From an uncultured Lachnospiraceae bacterium (GTDB taxonomy: Bacteria > Bacillota > Clostridia > Lachnospirales > Lachnospiraceae), in assembly GCA_910577015.1 (NCBI GenBank), contig CAJTKU010000016.1:1-55546 (forward strand): DNA of 55,546 bases, read 5' to 3'. Every line of letters starts with the position of its first letter. Position 1 is the first letter of the stretch. Below the pieces are notes generated by a model that was given only the letters and a program-made list of their open reading frames with translations, was not told the DNA's origin and made no database searches. Below, piece after piece: positions 34,361 to 43,382 of the stretch. Both the position numbers and the translations under genes were made by a program.

Positions 34361-34915
34361 ATGAACGGCAAAAGGTTTGCGGATATCATGTCATGCAGTA
34401 TTTCTGCTGCAATTGTGATACTGGGATATCTATATTTGGAAGAAAATAATATCAAATGGCTCGTCTGCGGAGTCTGCAGCGTTCTGTTTCTGCTTTTTCT
34501 GGTTCTTGCTGTTATGGATGAAAGCAGGGAAGGAAAATTGCGTAGGAAAAATGGAACCGGCGGGCGGGGCAAAAAAAGCATCCATGCCCTGGCGCTACTG
34601 GATGAAAATAATCAGGCCATATCGGAGTGGAACATAGTAGGGAAAATATCTGTTTTGATAGGCCGGGACACACATAGGGAAGATGTGGATATTAATTTAA
34701 CGAACTCAGCTTTTGCAGGGATGGTTGACAGACAGCATGCAGTGATGAATTACACCGCAGGGCAATGGTATGTGGAAGATTTGGAAAGCGCGAATGGAAT
34801 CAGGATACAGAAAAAAAAAGACAACAAAATCTATAAAGTGGCAAAGAACCAGCCGTGTTTGATTGAAAAAGGAGACATTTTGTTTATTGGTCTTACAAAA
34901 TTAGCGGCAATATAG
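34361..34915 (+). CDS. Membrane-anchored FHA-domain protein
   Basis: This 184-residue protein has two membrane helices in residues 10-50 (ISAAIVILGYLYLEE and CGVCSVLFLLFLVLAVM), a short basic linker and a cytoplasmic FHA domain at about 85-180. The FHA motifs are SVLIGRD, the R-x-H in DRQHAVM and LESANGI. FHA domains read phosphothreonine. In T6SS the Fha protein links threonine phosphorylation to machine assembly, and the membrane anchoring here suits the same role. It lies 16 bases after the J-domain gene. Confidence 0.82.
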   Translation: MNGKRFADIMSCSISAAIVILGYLYLEENNIKWLVCGVCSVLFLLFLVLAVMDESREGKLRRKNGTGGRGKKSIHALALLDENNQAISEWNIVGKISVLIGRDTHREDVDINLTNSAFAGMVDRQHAVMNYTAGQWYVEDLESANGIRIQKKKDNKIYKVAKNQPCLIEKGDILFIGLTKLAAI

Positions 34916-34936
34916 CATGAAAGGTGGAGGATACAT

Positions 34937-35443
34937 ATGGAAGGCAATTTGATTCGCTGCCAGAACGGGCACCTCTTTTCCAGCAGGCGGTATGGTACGG
35001 TTTGTCCATATTGCAACATTGAAACAGCGACCAGGGAAAAGAAAAATGTGGAAAAGACCCAGGAAGATATTGAGGAAATTCTTTTTTTGGAAGAAGAGCG
35101 GCCTGTCTGCGGGTGGATTGTATGTGTCAGCGGTCCCAGAAAAGGCAAGGATTATAAAGTTATGGACGGCAAAAACTTTATAGGGCGGGCGGACGATATG
35201 GATATCCAGATACTCGGGGACAACAAAATTGACAGAAGAAATCATGCAGTCATTGTATTCGATGCCAAAAAGCAGGAAAATATGCTTCTGCCCGGAGACA
35301 GCAACGGACTGGTGTATCTGAACGATGAGGCAGTATATGTACCCCAGAACCTGAATGCCTACGATGTGATTGAACTGGGGGAAAGTAAATTTTTATTTAT
35401 TCCTTTTTGCGGGGAACATTTCATGTGGGAGGGCGCTAAATGA
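34937..35443 (+). CDS. Zinc-ribbon plus FHA-domain protein
   Basis: This 168-residue protein has an N-terminal zinc-ribbon-like knot from Cys8, His12, Cys23 and Cys26 (CQNGH and CPYC), an acidic linker with many Glu, then an FHA domain from about residue 68 to 160 (NFIGRADDMDI, DRRNHAVIV, DSNGLVYLN). It is soluble. The ribbon plus FHA pairing suggests a mobile phosphothreonine reader, partner to the membrane FHA protein upstream. The stop overlaps the PP2C start by 4 bases. Confidence 0.8.
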   Translation: MEGNLIRCQNGHLFSSRRYGTVCPYCNIETATREKKNVEKTQEDIEEILFLEEERPVCGWIVCVSGPRKGKDYKVMDGKNFIGRADDMDIQILGDNKIDRRNHAVIVFDAKKQENMLLPGDSNGLVYLNDEAVYVPQNLNAYDVIELGESKFLFIPFCGEHFMWEGAK

Positions 35444-36291
35444 GTGTACCAGGCCTGACAATTATGGCGCTGTCGGCTGTTCTGGTTCTGTTTATGCTCT
35501 GCCGCTGTGGAATGGCAATAGCCGGGAGAGAACATAAATGTGAGATTGGCAGTTGCAAGACCATAGGGAGCAGGGAAGTCCAGGAGGATTTTTTTTCCGT
35601 GACAAAAAGCAGTGAAGGGCTTCTGGCGGTTCTTGCGGATGGCATGGGAAAGGAACTTGGAGGGAAAATTGCAGCCAGAAAAATTGTAGAGGTGTTTGAG
35701 GAACTGTTTGGTGAGTACAATGCACTGGACCATCCCTTCTATTTTTTCCAGAAGGCATTCCAGACAGCCAATCGAGAAATACTAAAGCTTTTTGATGATG
35801 AAAGGGGCAGTGCGGTGGCGAGTGCCGTTATGCTTCAGGAAAGTCCAAGGCATGGGGAATTTCCCATGATGTATTATGCGATTGTAGGGAATGTGAAACT
35901 TGCCGTCTTCCGCAATGGTGAGCTGATTCCGGTGGGAAATGGACATACCGTAAATGTATTGGCACAAGATAAATATTATAACGGCGCCATTACCAGAGAA
36001 GATGCCTTGGCGCTGTTACATACAACCCGCGTATATAACTATATCGGAAGAGATAATTTTAAAGACATTGAATTTTATGATACGCCTGTGCAGCTTAGGA
36101 AAGACGATATTGTTGTGCTGATGAGTGATGGGATTTATGAAGGCATGGAATGGAAGGAGCTGGAAGAGTATCTGGGCCAAAGGGCCGGATGCCGGCAGAC
36201 TGCATTTGATGTGGTGGAGCATATCAATCAGAAAAAAGGAGCCAAAGATAATGCCAGTATCGTGCTAATCAAAGTGGGAGAATTGCTATGA
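35440..36291 (+). CDS. Membrane-anchored PP2C-family phosphatase
   Basis: This 283-residue protein has an N-terminal membrane helix (about residues 3-23) and a PP2C domain with VQEDFFSV, the metal motif LAVLADGMGKELGGK, VLMSDGIYEGM and a final DNASIVLIK with the metal aspartate. The key acids look intact, so it should be an active Ser/Thr phosphatase, comparable in context to PppA of T6SS. It overlaps the FHA gene before it and the PP2C-like gene after it by 4 bases each. Confidence 0.87.
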   Translation: MSVPGLTIMALSAVLVLFMLCRCGMAIAGREHKCEIGSCKTIGSREVQEDFFSVTKSSEGLLAVLADGMGKELGGKIAARKIVEVFEELFGEYNALDHPFYFFQKAFQTANREILKLFDDERGSAVASAVMLQESPRHGEFPMMYYAIVGNVKLAVFRNGELIPVGNGHTVNVLAQDKYYNGAITREDALALLHTTRVYNYIGRDNFKDIEFYDTPVQLRKDDIVVLMSDGIYEGMEWKELEEYLGQRAGCRQTAFDVVEHINQKKGAKDNASIVLIKVGELL

Positions 36292-38039
36292 GAAAGCAGA
36301 ACAGTGACTTTCAGACAGCTTTTTTGTCAGAAGCAGGAAATAAATTAAAAAATAATGACTATTTTGGTTTTGTGGAGCTGGATGAATATGCCTGCTATGT
36401 AATTGCTGACGGCATTACGGACCTGCCTGATACGGACAGCGCACGGCTGGCGATTGAGACGGTTATTTTGCATTTTCAGGGAAACCCTTCCATGTCCAGA
36501 CAGTGTATGGGGCGGCTGATATCTGAGGCAAATAAGGCGCTGACCGGCAGGGAGAGTTATAAAAGGCAGGAAGCGTCCCTGACCATAATTCTGACGGATT
36601 ACCGAAAGTTCCGTTATGGATACCTGGGAAACACCAGACTGCGTATGTACCGGGGAGGACAGCCGTTCAGGCAGACGGAGGACATGTCCCTGTCCCAGGA
36701 GCTGGTGGAGCAGGAACGGATTTCAAAAGACGTCTTACAGCAGCATGAAGAGAGAAACAATTTGTATTCCTATCTGGGCCAGCGTGGGGCAAAACCCTAC
36801 ATATCAAAAAAGATTAAACTTCTTGATACGGATATCATTACAATATATACCAGAGGAATCTGGGAAAACATAGATGCGGCTGAACTGGATGATGTATTTT
36901 CCGAAGCAGACAACGAAGTGCAGAACTCTTTGGACAATATAGAGGATTTGCTTTTGTCGAAGCAGCCCCAGAACCTGGAAAATTACACTTTTGCCGCTAT
37001 TTTTATAAATAAAGTTTACTCGGACCCCAAGAGGGCAAAAAAGAGAAAGAAAATCATTCTGATAACGGTGGCAGTCATAGTTGTCATTGCAGTTGTTACC
37101 TGTGTCTGTGTTCTCTTATATAGGAGAAAACAGCGGCAGATTGCGGACATGAACTATTATTTTTCCAATACGATTGAATATATCAATACCGGAAACTTTA
37201 TCCGTGCGCAGGAAGAGTGTGAGAGGGCAAAGGAACTGTCAGATGCGGTAAAAGATAAGGATATGAGGAACCGGCTTCAGGAATACTTGTTTGTGATAGA
37301 GACAGTTATCCTTGCTGACGAAAGTTTTAGCAAGGGAGATTATGAAACCGCGCAGGATTATTACAGCAATGCCATGGACAGGGCCAGATACGCAGATTTC
37401 ATCGGGGAGGATTATATGGAATCCAGACTGGAAAAAGTCGCGGAATATATTTCGGTTATGGATTACATTGCCCTGGGTGATTCCCTGGCAGAAAAGGCAG
37501 AATACGAAAAAGCAGAGGAAAAGTATCTGCTGGCAAAGCGGCTGGCAGCCGCCGTCCATTATGCAGAAGGAACGGATGCGGCGATGGCGGCACTGGAAAG
37601 TCTTTATACAGAGTGGGCAGCAGCAAGGGAGGAGCAGAAGCAGGCTGCCAGCGAGCAGGCAGAAAAAACAGCGGAGGCAGCAGGGTTAATTGCAAATGGA
37701 GACAAAGCCTGTCTTGAGCAGGATTTTGTGGGGGCAAACGTGTATTATACGATGGCGCTGACAAAATACCGGGAATTGGGTGACGGGGTTAATGAGCAGT
37801 ATGTCCGGCAGAAGATTGACTCCGTGGAACAGAAACTGGCCGAACTGGACGAAAAGAGAGAGGATGCAGGAAACCTTGAAAAACAAGGGGACCAGCTGCA
37901 GAGCACCGGTGATTACTGGGGAGCAAAGAGCGTATACCTGCAGGCAAAAAATTTATATCTGGAGCTTGGGAGCGACAAGGATGTAGAAAGGGTTTCCAAT
38001 ATGATAGCCCAGATTGATACAAAGATAGAACAGCAGTAA
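36288..38039 (+). CDS. PP2C-like protein with membrane helix and TPR repeats
   Basis: This protein has 583 residues. Residues 1-245 have the PP2C fold (NNDYFGFVELDEY, VIADGITDLPDTD), but the usual DGMGG is replaced by DGITDLPD, so catalysis may be weak or lost. A membrane helix follows at about 255-280 (ILITVAVIVVIAVVTCVCVLL), then an outside or opposite-face region of tetratricopeptide-like helices with repeated LA-EKA-YE-A patterns to the end. It may act as a phospho-sensor joined to a scaffold. It overlaps the active PP2C gene by 4 bases. Confidence 0.78.
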   Translation: MRKQNSDFQTAFLSEAGNKLKNNDYFGFVELDEYACYVIADGITDLPDTDSARLAIETVILHFQGNPSMSRQCMGRLISEANKALTGRESYKRQEASLTIILTDYRKFRYGYLGNTRLRMYRGGQPFRQTEDMSLSQELVEQERISKDVLQQHEERNNLYSYLGQRGAKPYISKKIKLLDTDIITIYTRGIWENIDAAELDDVFSEADNEVQNSLDNIEDLLLSKQPQNLENYTFAAIFINKVYSDPKRAKKRKKIILITVAVIVVIAVVTCVCVLLYRRKQRQIADMNYYFSNTIEYINTGNFIRAQEECERAKELSDAVKDKDMRNRLQEYLFVIETVILADESFSKGDYETAQDYYSNAMDRARYADFIGEDYMESRLEKVAEYISVMDYIALGDSLAEKAEYEKAEEKYLLAKRLAAAVHYAEGTDAAMAALESLYTEWAAAREEQKQAASEQAEKTAEAAGLIANGDKACLEQDFVGANVYYTMALTKYRELGDGVNEQYVRQKIDSVEQKLAELDEKREDAGNLEKQGDQLQSTGDYWGAKSVYLQAKNLYLELGSDKDVERVSNMIAQIDTKIEQQ

Positions 38040-38065
38040 AAAATCTCTGGGGATGGAATGGCAGG

Positions 38066-39295
38066 ATGAAAAATCAGGATTTTGACATGGATACCTATGT
38101 AAAACAGAGAATAACAGAAATTGCGGATGCGGATGAGAGAGGTTTTGCCAAAGAAATACTGTTAAAGGGACTGTTACCGGCATTTCAGAGTATGAAGGAA
38201 CGGTATCAGGAGCTGGAAGACCGTGTGAAACGGGAAGTGGAGCTGGAGAGCAGCCGTTTTGCCGTGATGACTATGCCGGTGAGACGCCGGAATTATGATT
38301 CCACAAACCGTACATGGTTTCCGGTCTGTGAGCAGGATGTGCTGGAAGACGGATTCCCCTATAAGAGAATCTATTTCCGGGGAAATGAGAAAGAAAAAAA
38401 GGCATTTGAGAAAAAACAGTATCTGACGGCAACAGACGCATCAGGAAAGGAACACCGGGTGGGAATTAGGAGGGCGGAGGATTACCGGAAGGAAGTGGAG
38501 GCGCTCTACCATATATTTTTATATAACCGGATTACATGGAGTACTGTCAACACCGGGGATTTGGACCGGTTTTATGAGATATATCCTATGGAGGAAACAG
38601 AAAGCATGGCGGACTGGAACATCTCATATGGCGAGTGGGAGGACAGGGTATGCGATGATTATATCGCATTGTGGAATATAGAAAAGTTTTATTTTCACTG
38701 CATGAAATTCATGGTGCCCTGTCTGGATGGAAAATACTATGAACATGAGCTGAATCTGGAGGACTACGATGCAGACAGCAGTTATATGGTGGAAAGCAAT
38801 GAGGATATTTTAAGTGTCCGTTATGAAAAAGACAAAATCATCATGACCTCCACGAAGGAAACCTTTGAAAACTGGCGGGCATACCGGTTTGGAAGCCGGA
38901 TAGATTTGGATTCCTATGGATATCACCATAACATTCTGGGAAACCGGAAAAAGGAACGTTTTGCAGATTATCTTGCAAAAAGATATGGGCAGGGCATTCA
39001 CAGCAAAACGGAACTGTTCCGTATTGTGGAAGGGCTGGATGCAGGGCAGTACATAAAGATGGCTGGCTGCCGGATACGGGAGCAGGAGCAGGAAGGCAGT
39101 TTTGCCGCCGATATGAACTGGTTTATCCGGGAAGAAGTATTTCCCATGGAAACGAGAAGAATCTTGGAACTCCAATTTGTCCGTCAGGCTGATGAAGGGA
39201 AAAGGGAATATTATGCGGAGGATATGCTGAGATATGTGATTTCACAGGTACAGTTGTTTTTGGATGAATATAAGTGCGTAGGAGTGTTGACATGA
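38066..39295 (+). CDS. Unrecognised cluster protein, possible baseplate part (409 aa)
   Basis: I do not recognise this protein. It is soluble. It starts with a helical, coiled-coil-like part (residues 8-62: YVKQRITEIADADERG, SMKERYQELEDRVKREVELES). An aromatic-rich middle follows (residues 150-260 with WSTVNTGDL, DWNISYGEWEDR), and then a C-terminal part with EEVFPMETRRILELQF. Its size and gene position match the place where TssF, TssG or TssK would be in T6SS operons, but no motif proves this. It overlaps the next gene by 4 bases, so both are made together. Confidence 0.5.
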   Translation: MKNQDFDMDTYVKQRITEIADADERGFAKEILLKGLLPAFQSMKERYQELEDRVKREVELESSRFAVMTMPVRRRNYDSTNRTWFPVCEQDVLEDGFPYKRIYFRGNEKEKKAFEKKQYLTATDASGKEHRVGIRRAEDYRKEVEALYHIFLYNRITWSTVNTGDLDRFYEIYPMEETESMADWNISYGEWEDRVCDDYIALWNIEKFYFHCMKFMVPCLDGKYYEHELNLEDYDADSSYMVESNEDILSVRYEKDKIIMTSTKETFENWRAYRFGSRIDLDSYGYHHNILGNRKKERFADYLAKRYGQGIHSKTELFRIVEGLDAGQYIKMAGCRIREQEQEGSFAADMNWFIREEVFPMETRRILELQFVRQADEGKREYYAEDMLRYVISQVQLFLDEYKCVGVLT

Positions 39296-39984
39296 ATTAT
39301 GTATGGGAAGTTTTGCTGGCGGCAGAAAACAACCATGTGGACAGAAGGGAACTCAGGTTTATGCCGGCCAAAAATCCGGGACCCTATGTGGAGGTTTCTT
39401 TTGCGGACTTAAACACTGTTTCATTGGATACAACACAGATAGAAGTCAATCCTTTATACAGATTCAGTAATATATTTTCAGGGCTTTTTGCGCCTGATGT
39501 TTTGGAATACCAGGATACAAGGCATATTTTTCTGGATGTTTTCATGCACTACATGGCAGGGGCAGACTTGCTCTCTGGAATGCACAAACAGGAATTTTTT
39601 TACTGGTTCCTTACGGAAGAGATGCAGGGCGGGGCTTTTGGAGAAAAAGCGGCAGAGGCTTTTTCCTTATTTGATAAAAAAGAGCAGCGTGTGATTATCA
39701 CTTTTGTGCTGGGACTGTATCGTATGGCCCACCATAAGGAACTTTTTATACATGTGGTAAAGAAAATATACAGAAATGTGATTGTCTACGAAGGAAGAGA
39801 TAAAGCAGAAACAAATTTTCTTTACATAGGAAAAAAAGAAACAGAGGATGAAAGAAAAAAGATTCACTTCCTTGTGGATACTTTTTTACCATTCAATGAA
39901 AATGTGGAAATCTTTTATGATGAACATTTTGGAATTATAGATGTGGAAGAAACCATGGTACTGGACGGGATTCTGCTAATCTAG
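39292..39984 (+). CDS. Unrecognised cluster protein, possible baseplate part (230 aa)
   Basis: I do not recognise this protein. It is soluble with mixed secondary structure. Visible features are VEVNPLYRFSNIFSGLF-like segments near residues 50-62, a long helical middle (FLYWFLTEEMQGGAFGEKA region) and a strand-rich end (VEIFYDEHFGIIDVEETMV). The NPLYRF segment and size recall TssG or wedge proteins, but that is weak inference. It starts inside the preceding stop codon, with TAGGAG upstream, and lies 16 bases before the Hsp70-like gene. Confidence 0.48.
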   Translation: MNYVWEVLLAAENNHVDRRELRFMPAKNPGPYVEVSFADLNTVSLDTTQIEVNPLYRFSNIFSGLFAPDVLEYQDTRHIFLDVFMHYMAGADLLSGMHKQEFFYWFLTEEMQGGAFGEKAAEAFSLFDKKEQRVIITFVLGLYRMAHHKELFIHVVKKIYRNVIVYEGRDKAETNFLYIGKKETEDERKKIHFLVDTFLPFNENVEIFYDEHFGIIDVEETMVLDGILLI

Positions 39985-40000
39985 AGGGAGACAGAGGGAA

Positions 40001-42577
40001 ATGGACAGCACGAAAGACAGATTTCTATATAGTAAAGCTGAATTGGAACTGATGACAACCCACCACCTGCGTGAAATTTGCAGGAAACACAAAATTATGA
40101 ATGGTGTGGTCAATCCTCTGGACAAGGAGGAACTGATTTGGGTCATTCTGCGGAGCATGGGCAAAAAAGAAGAACTGTTCATTACGGAAACGGATAAGGA
40201 AGGAACAGAGCGTCTTTCCGTATTGTTTAGAGAATGCAAGCTGCTGGTGCAGGATACGGAGGAAATCAGATGTAATTCCATCCTTACAGCCTATCGCGGG
40301 CTGGCAATAGAAACAGCTGATTCCTATACCATTCCTTATAGAAAGCAGTTGGCGGGGACGAATGCTTTTGTGATGTCGGAGAGCGGCACATTATGTACCA
40401 TACTTAATATAAAGGAAAAGCGAGGGGATTCGGGGGCACTTTATTTAACAAAGCCCGCCGGACTGGAAGCCAGAGAGGCAGAGAGAAAAGGTTATGTCCT
40501 TTACTGTGTGGATAAGCCTGCCTCGGATGAGCTGTACCGGCTATATAAAAGTGAGCAGTCCGTGGTTCCGGAGCATCTTCGTATATGGCGGATACCTTTG
40601 ATTGATTTCCAGGTTAAAGAACCGGTTTCCCTTTCCCTTCCCATGGCAATAGACTTTGGCTCCGTAAACACCACGGCAGGAGTTTATCTGGATACGGCGT
40701 ATATGGAAAAGATTGGCCGGATGGCGGGAATCTTAAATCTCAAAGAAAATGCAGTCAATTATACGCTGTTTGACGGGGAAGAAAGCGACAGTATGCTGCT
40801 GCCCAGTGTGGTGGGGGTTAAAGCAGTCGAGGACGCGGATTACCAGCTGGTATTTGGCAGGGAGGCCGTGCGGCTGGCGGCTGCCAGTTATATCGACGAA
40901 GGCTTCTGTATTTTTTATGATATAAAACGCTGGATTAGTGACTATGAAAAAGAAGAGGAGATTATAGACCGTCTGGGCAGACGCAGATGGGTTAGCCGGG
41001 CTGAAATCCTGAGACGGTTTTTCCTGTATATCATCGGGGAGACAGAAAACCGCTTTAAGTGCCGTGTCACCCAGGTGCATATATCAAGTCCGGTGAAACA
41101 GAAATACCGGTTCAGAAGGATGTTCCAGGGCATCCTGCCGGAATATGGCATTAACGAGCAGGATATGCTGGATGAAGGAATGGCCGTGCTTTACAATACC
41201 ATCTCCAATATGATTGCACAGAATAAGGCAGTTGACAGCAAGCTGTATGAGGCGCTGGTAATCGACTGTGGCGGGGGCACCACAGACCTTTGTTCCTACC
41301 GTTTCCGGATTCATGATGACCGGACATCCTACCGGATAGAAATGCAGACAGCCTATGAGAACGGGGATACGGATTTTGGCGGAAATAACCTGACCTATCG
41401 AATCATGCAGATACTGAAAATAGAAATTATACATTTGTGCGGGCTTATGCCTGCGGTGTCGGCAGAAAGCATTCTGGAGCAGATGGATACGGATGTGGAC
41501 CGCTTTGTGGATGAGTACGGCGTGAAAGCGTATTACCGCCAGTTGGATGAAGCATATGACAGGGCGGAGGAAATCCTTCCCACCCGGTTTGCTGAATATG
41601 AGCGCTACAACCGCAGCGACTATTATAAGGTGAAGAATAATTTTTACACACTCTTTGGTCTGGCCGAACAGATGAAAAAACAGTTTTTCGGGCATGTGGG
41701 AAGCCTGCAGGTGACAGTGGGAACCTTGCGGAAGGAGGAAAATGACAGAAAAATCCTTCTGGACAAGTGGAAAATATCATTCCGTGATAAAGAGGGGCTT
41801 GTCACGAAAAAAGAGATTCCAGATATCACTTTCAGCATTTTTCAGATGGAACTGCTTCTGGAGGGTGAGATATATGGAATTATCTGCAAGTTTATGGCAG
41901 AGATGTATGAGCAGGGCAGGATTGACAGATTTTCCTTTCTGAAACTGACCGGACAGTCCTGCAAAATCGACCTGTTTAAGGACGCGTTAAAGGAGTTTGT
42001 GCCGGGAAAAATGATTCAGTTCCGTAAGAATGCCAGTGCGGCAAACGCGGACTATGAACTAAAAATGACCTGTGTGGACGGCGCGCTGAAATATTTGAGG
42101 GACAAACGGTATGGGATGGTAGATGTAAAAGTGGATGTGGCAGATGCGGTGATTCCCTATCAGGTGACGGCTTTTACCCATGACGGCAGGGAGGTGGTCC
42201 TCTTAAATGGAACAAAGGACTGGAAGCAGGCCGGCTGTATTTCCCGGAACATGGATGAACTGACTCTGCAGATGTATCTGAAGGATGGGGACGGCGAGGA
42301 ACGCTACCGGTTCCAATACTTATGCCGCCCTGAAGAATTTACATTGCAGACCAATGAAGAAATCCGGAAAATTTATGAGGATTATATCCTGCAAAAGGAA
42401 ACGGACACCATTATGAACGGAGAGGTGAAGTTCTTTGTCTGGGCAGTGCAGGAGGAATGGGGATACCAGGTGGTTCCCATCTGCCGGAAAAGGGATGAGC
42501 TTTATCTGGGCAGACAGGCATTCTACTGCTTTGAGAATGACAACTGGATTAACAGTTTTTATGACGGTACAAAATAG
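40001..42577 (+). CDS. Hsp70/actin-fold ATPase with SAP-like N-terminus
   Basis: This protein has 858 residues. About residues 8-55 resemble a SAP-type helix-extended-loop-helix (YSKAELELMTTHHLREICRK, NPLDKEELIWVILRSMG). The ATPase core has phosphate-1 motif MAIDFGSVNTTAGVY (about residue 215) and phosphate-2 motif VIDCGGGTTDLCS (about residue 418), both intact. The substrate-binding end is long and not typical of DnaK. With the small J-domain protein it forms a private chaperone pair, and in this cluster it may replace ClpV. SrfB-like actin-fold proteins are another possible match. Confidence 0.75.
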   Translation: MDSTKDRFLYSKAELELMTTHHLREICRKHKIMNGVVNPLDKEELIWVILRSMGKKEELFITETDKEGTERLSVLFRECKLLVQDTEEIRCNSILTAYRGLAIETADSYTIPYRKQLAGTNAFVMSESGTLCTILNIKEKRGDSGALYLTKPAGLEAREAERKGYVLYCVDKPASDELYRLYKSEQSVVPEHLRIWRIPLIDFQVKEPVSLSLPMAIDFGSVNTTAGVYLDTAYMEKIGRMAGILNLKENAVNYTLFDGEESDSMLLPSVVGVKAVEDADYQLVFGREAVRLAAASYIDEGFCIFYDIKRWISDYEKEEEIIDRLGRRRWVSRAEILRRFFLYIIGETENRFKCRVTQVHISSPVKQKYRFRRMFQGILPEYGINEQDMLDEGMAVLYNTISNMIAQNKAVDSKLYEALVIDCGGGTTDLCSYRFRIHDDRTSYRIEMQTAYENGDTDFGGNNLTYRIMQILKIEIIHLCGLMPAVSAESILEQMDTDVDRFVDEYGVKAYYRQLDEAYDRAEEILPTRFAEYERYNRSDYYKVKNNFYTLFGLAEQMKKQFFGHVGSLQVTVGTLRKEENDRKILLDKWKISFRDKEGLVTKKEIPDITFSIFQMELLLEGEIYGIICKFMAEMYEQGRIDRFSFLKLTGQSCKIDLFKDALKEFVPGKMIQFRKNASAANADYELKMTCVDGALKYLRDKRYGMVDVKVDVADAVIPYQVTAFTHDGREVVLLNGTKDWKQAGCISRNMDELTLQMYLKDGDGEERYRFQYLCRPEEFTLQTNEEIRKIYEDYILQKETDTIMNGEVKFFVWAVQEEWGYQVVPICRKRDELYLGRQAFYCFENDNWINSFYDGTK

Positions 42578-42591
42578 AGGTGGATTAGAGT

Positions 42592-43356
42592 ATGGAAAAT
42601 CGCTATCCGCTGTTTGCAGGCGGAAGAATACTGAAAAAGGAAGCACTGTGGGATTTACGGGATTATGCCTATGAAAGCTGGCAGCTTTACTATGCAGATT
42701 ATACGGACGGAGTTATAAGGGGCTGCCGGATTCGTGTGGAGGGTACGAATCTAGTCATTGGAAAAGGAATCATAAAGTGCGGAAACTTTATCTATCTGCT
42801 GAAAGAGGAAGCGGAAGTTCCCTTTACAGCAGAAAACAAGCTGGTGGCTCTGAAGGCAGAATTTGAGGAAAAGGCAGGCAGTCCCGATTATCTGGCCTAT
42901 GATGTGAAGTTTTTTCTTGACGATGTTGTGGAAAGGAAAAAAAACCAGATAGAGCTATGCAGGTTCCATTTGCGGACGGGTTCTGTTCTCAGGGATACTT
43001 ATAAGAATTTTTACGATATGCGGACGGAGTATGACACAGTTAATCTGCTTCATGCTACGGTGGCTGGGAGAGGAGGGGAAAGGATACATCCAGCGGTACT
43101 GCTTCGGTTTGCGGAGGAGATGCAAATATGTGGGAGGAAAGAGGAAGCAGATAGAGCATTCTGTTATGAATTATTAAGCAGTGAAGGCGAAGTGGAGACA
43201 ATGCTGGTTATGGCATATCTAGAAGACAAAGGTGTAGATGCTAAGTCCCAATATCAGAATAGAGAATCGATTGTCAGAGAGTTGATGGATATTTTAAATA
43301 GCGGTAGTACAAAGCCATATTGTGGTGAGAAAAAAAAGGTGATTTATGTGGAATAG
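42592..43356 (+). CDS. Unrecognised cluster protein, phage-structural-like start (254 aa)
   Basis: I do not recognise the family. The N-terminal part (about residues 5-85) is strand-rich, with YPLFAGGRILKKEALWDL and VEGTNLVIGKGIIKCGNFIY, reminiscent of phage baseplate or tail-spike start domains and of the beta-shell end of TssK. The C-terminal part is helical (RFAEEMQICGRKEEADRAF). It follows the Hsp70-like gene by 14 bases and precedes the AT-rich spike genes, so a baseplate or adaptor role is likely but unproven. Confidence 0.5.
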   Translation: MENRYPLFAGGRILKKEALWDLRDYAYESWQLYYADYTDGVIRGCRIRVEGTNLVIGKGIIKCGNFIYLLKEEAEVPFTAENKLVALKAEFEEKAGSPDYLAYDVKFFLDDVVERKKNQIELCRFHLRTGSVLRDTYKNFYDMRTEYDTVNLLHATVAGRGGERIHPAVLLRFAEEMQICGRKEEADRAFCYELLSSEGEVETMLVMAYLEDKGVDAKSQYQNRESIVRELMDILNSGSTKPYCGEKKKVIYVE

Positions 43357-43382
43357 AAACTATGAAAGAGAGGGTGGGGAAA

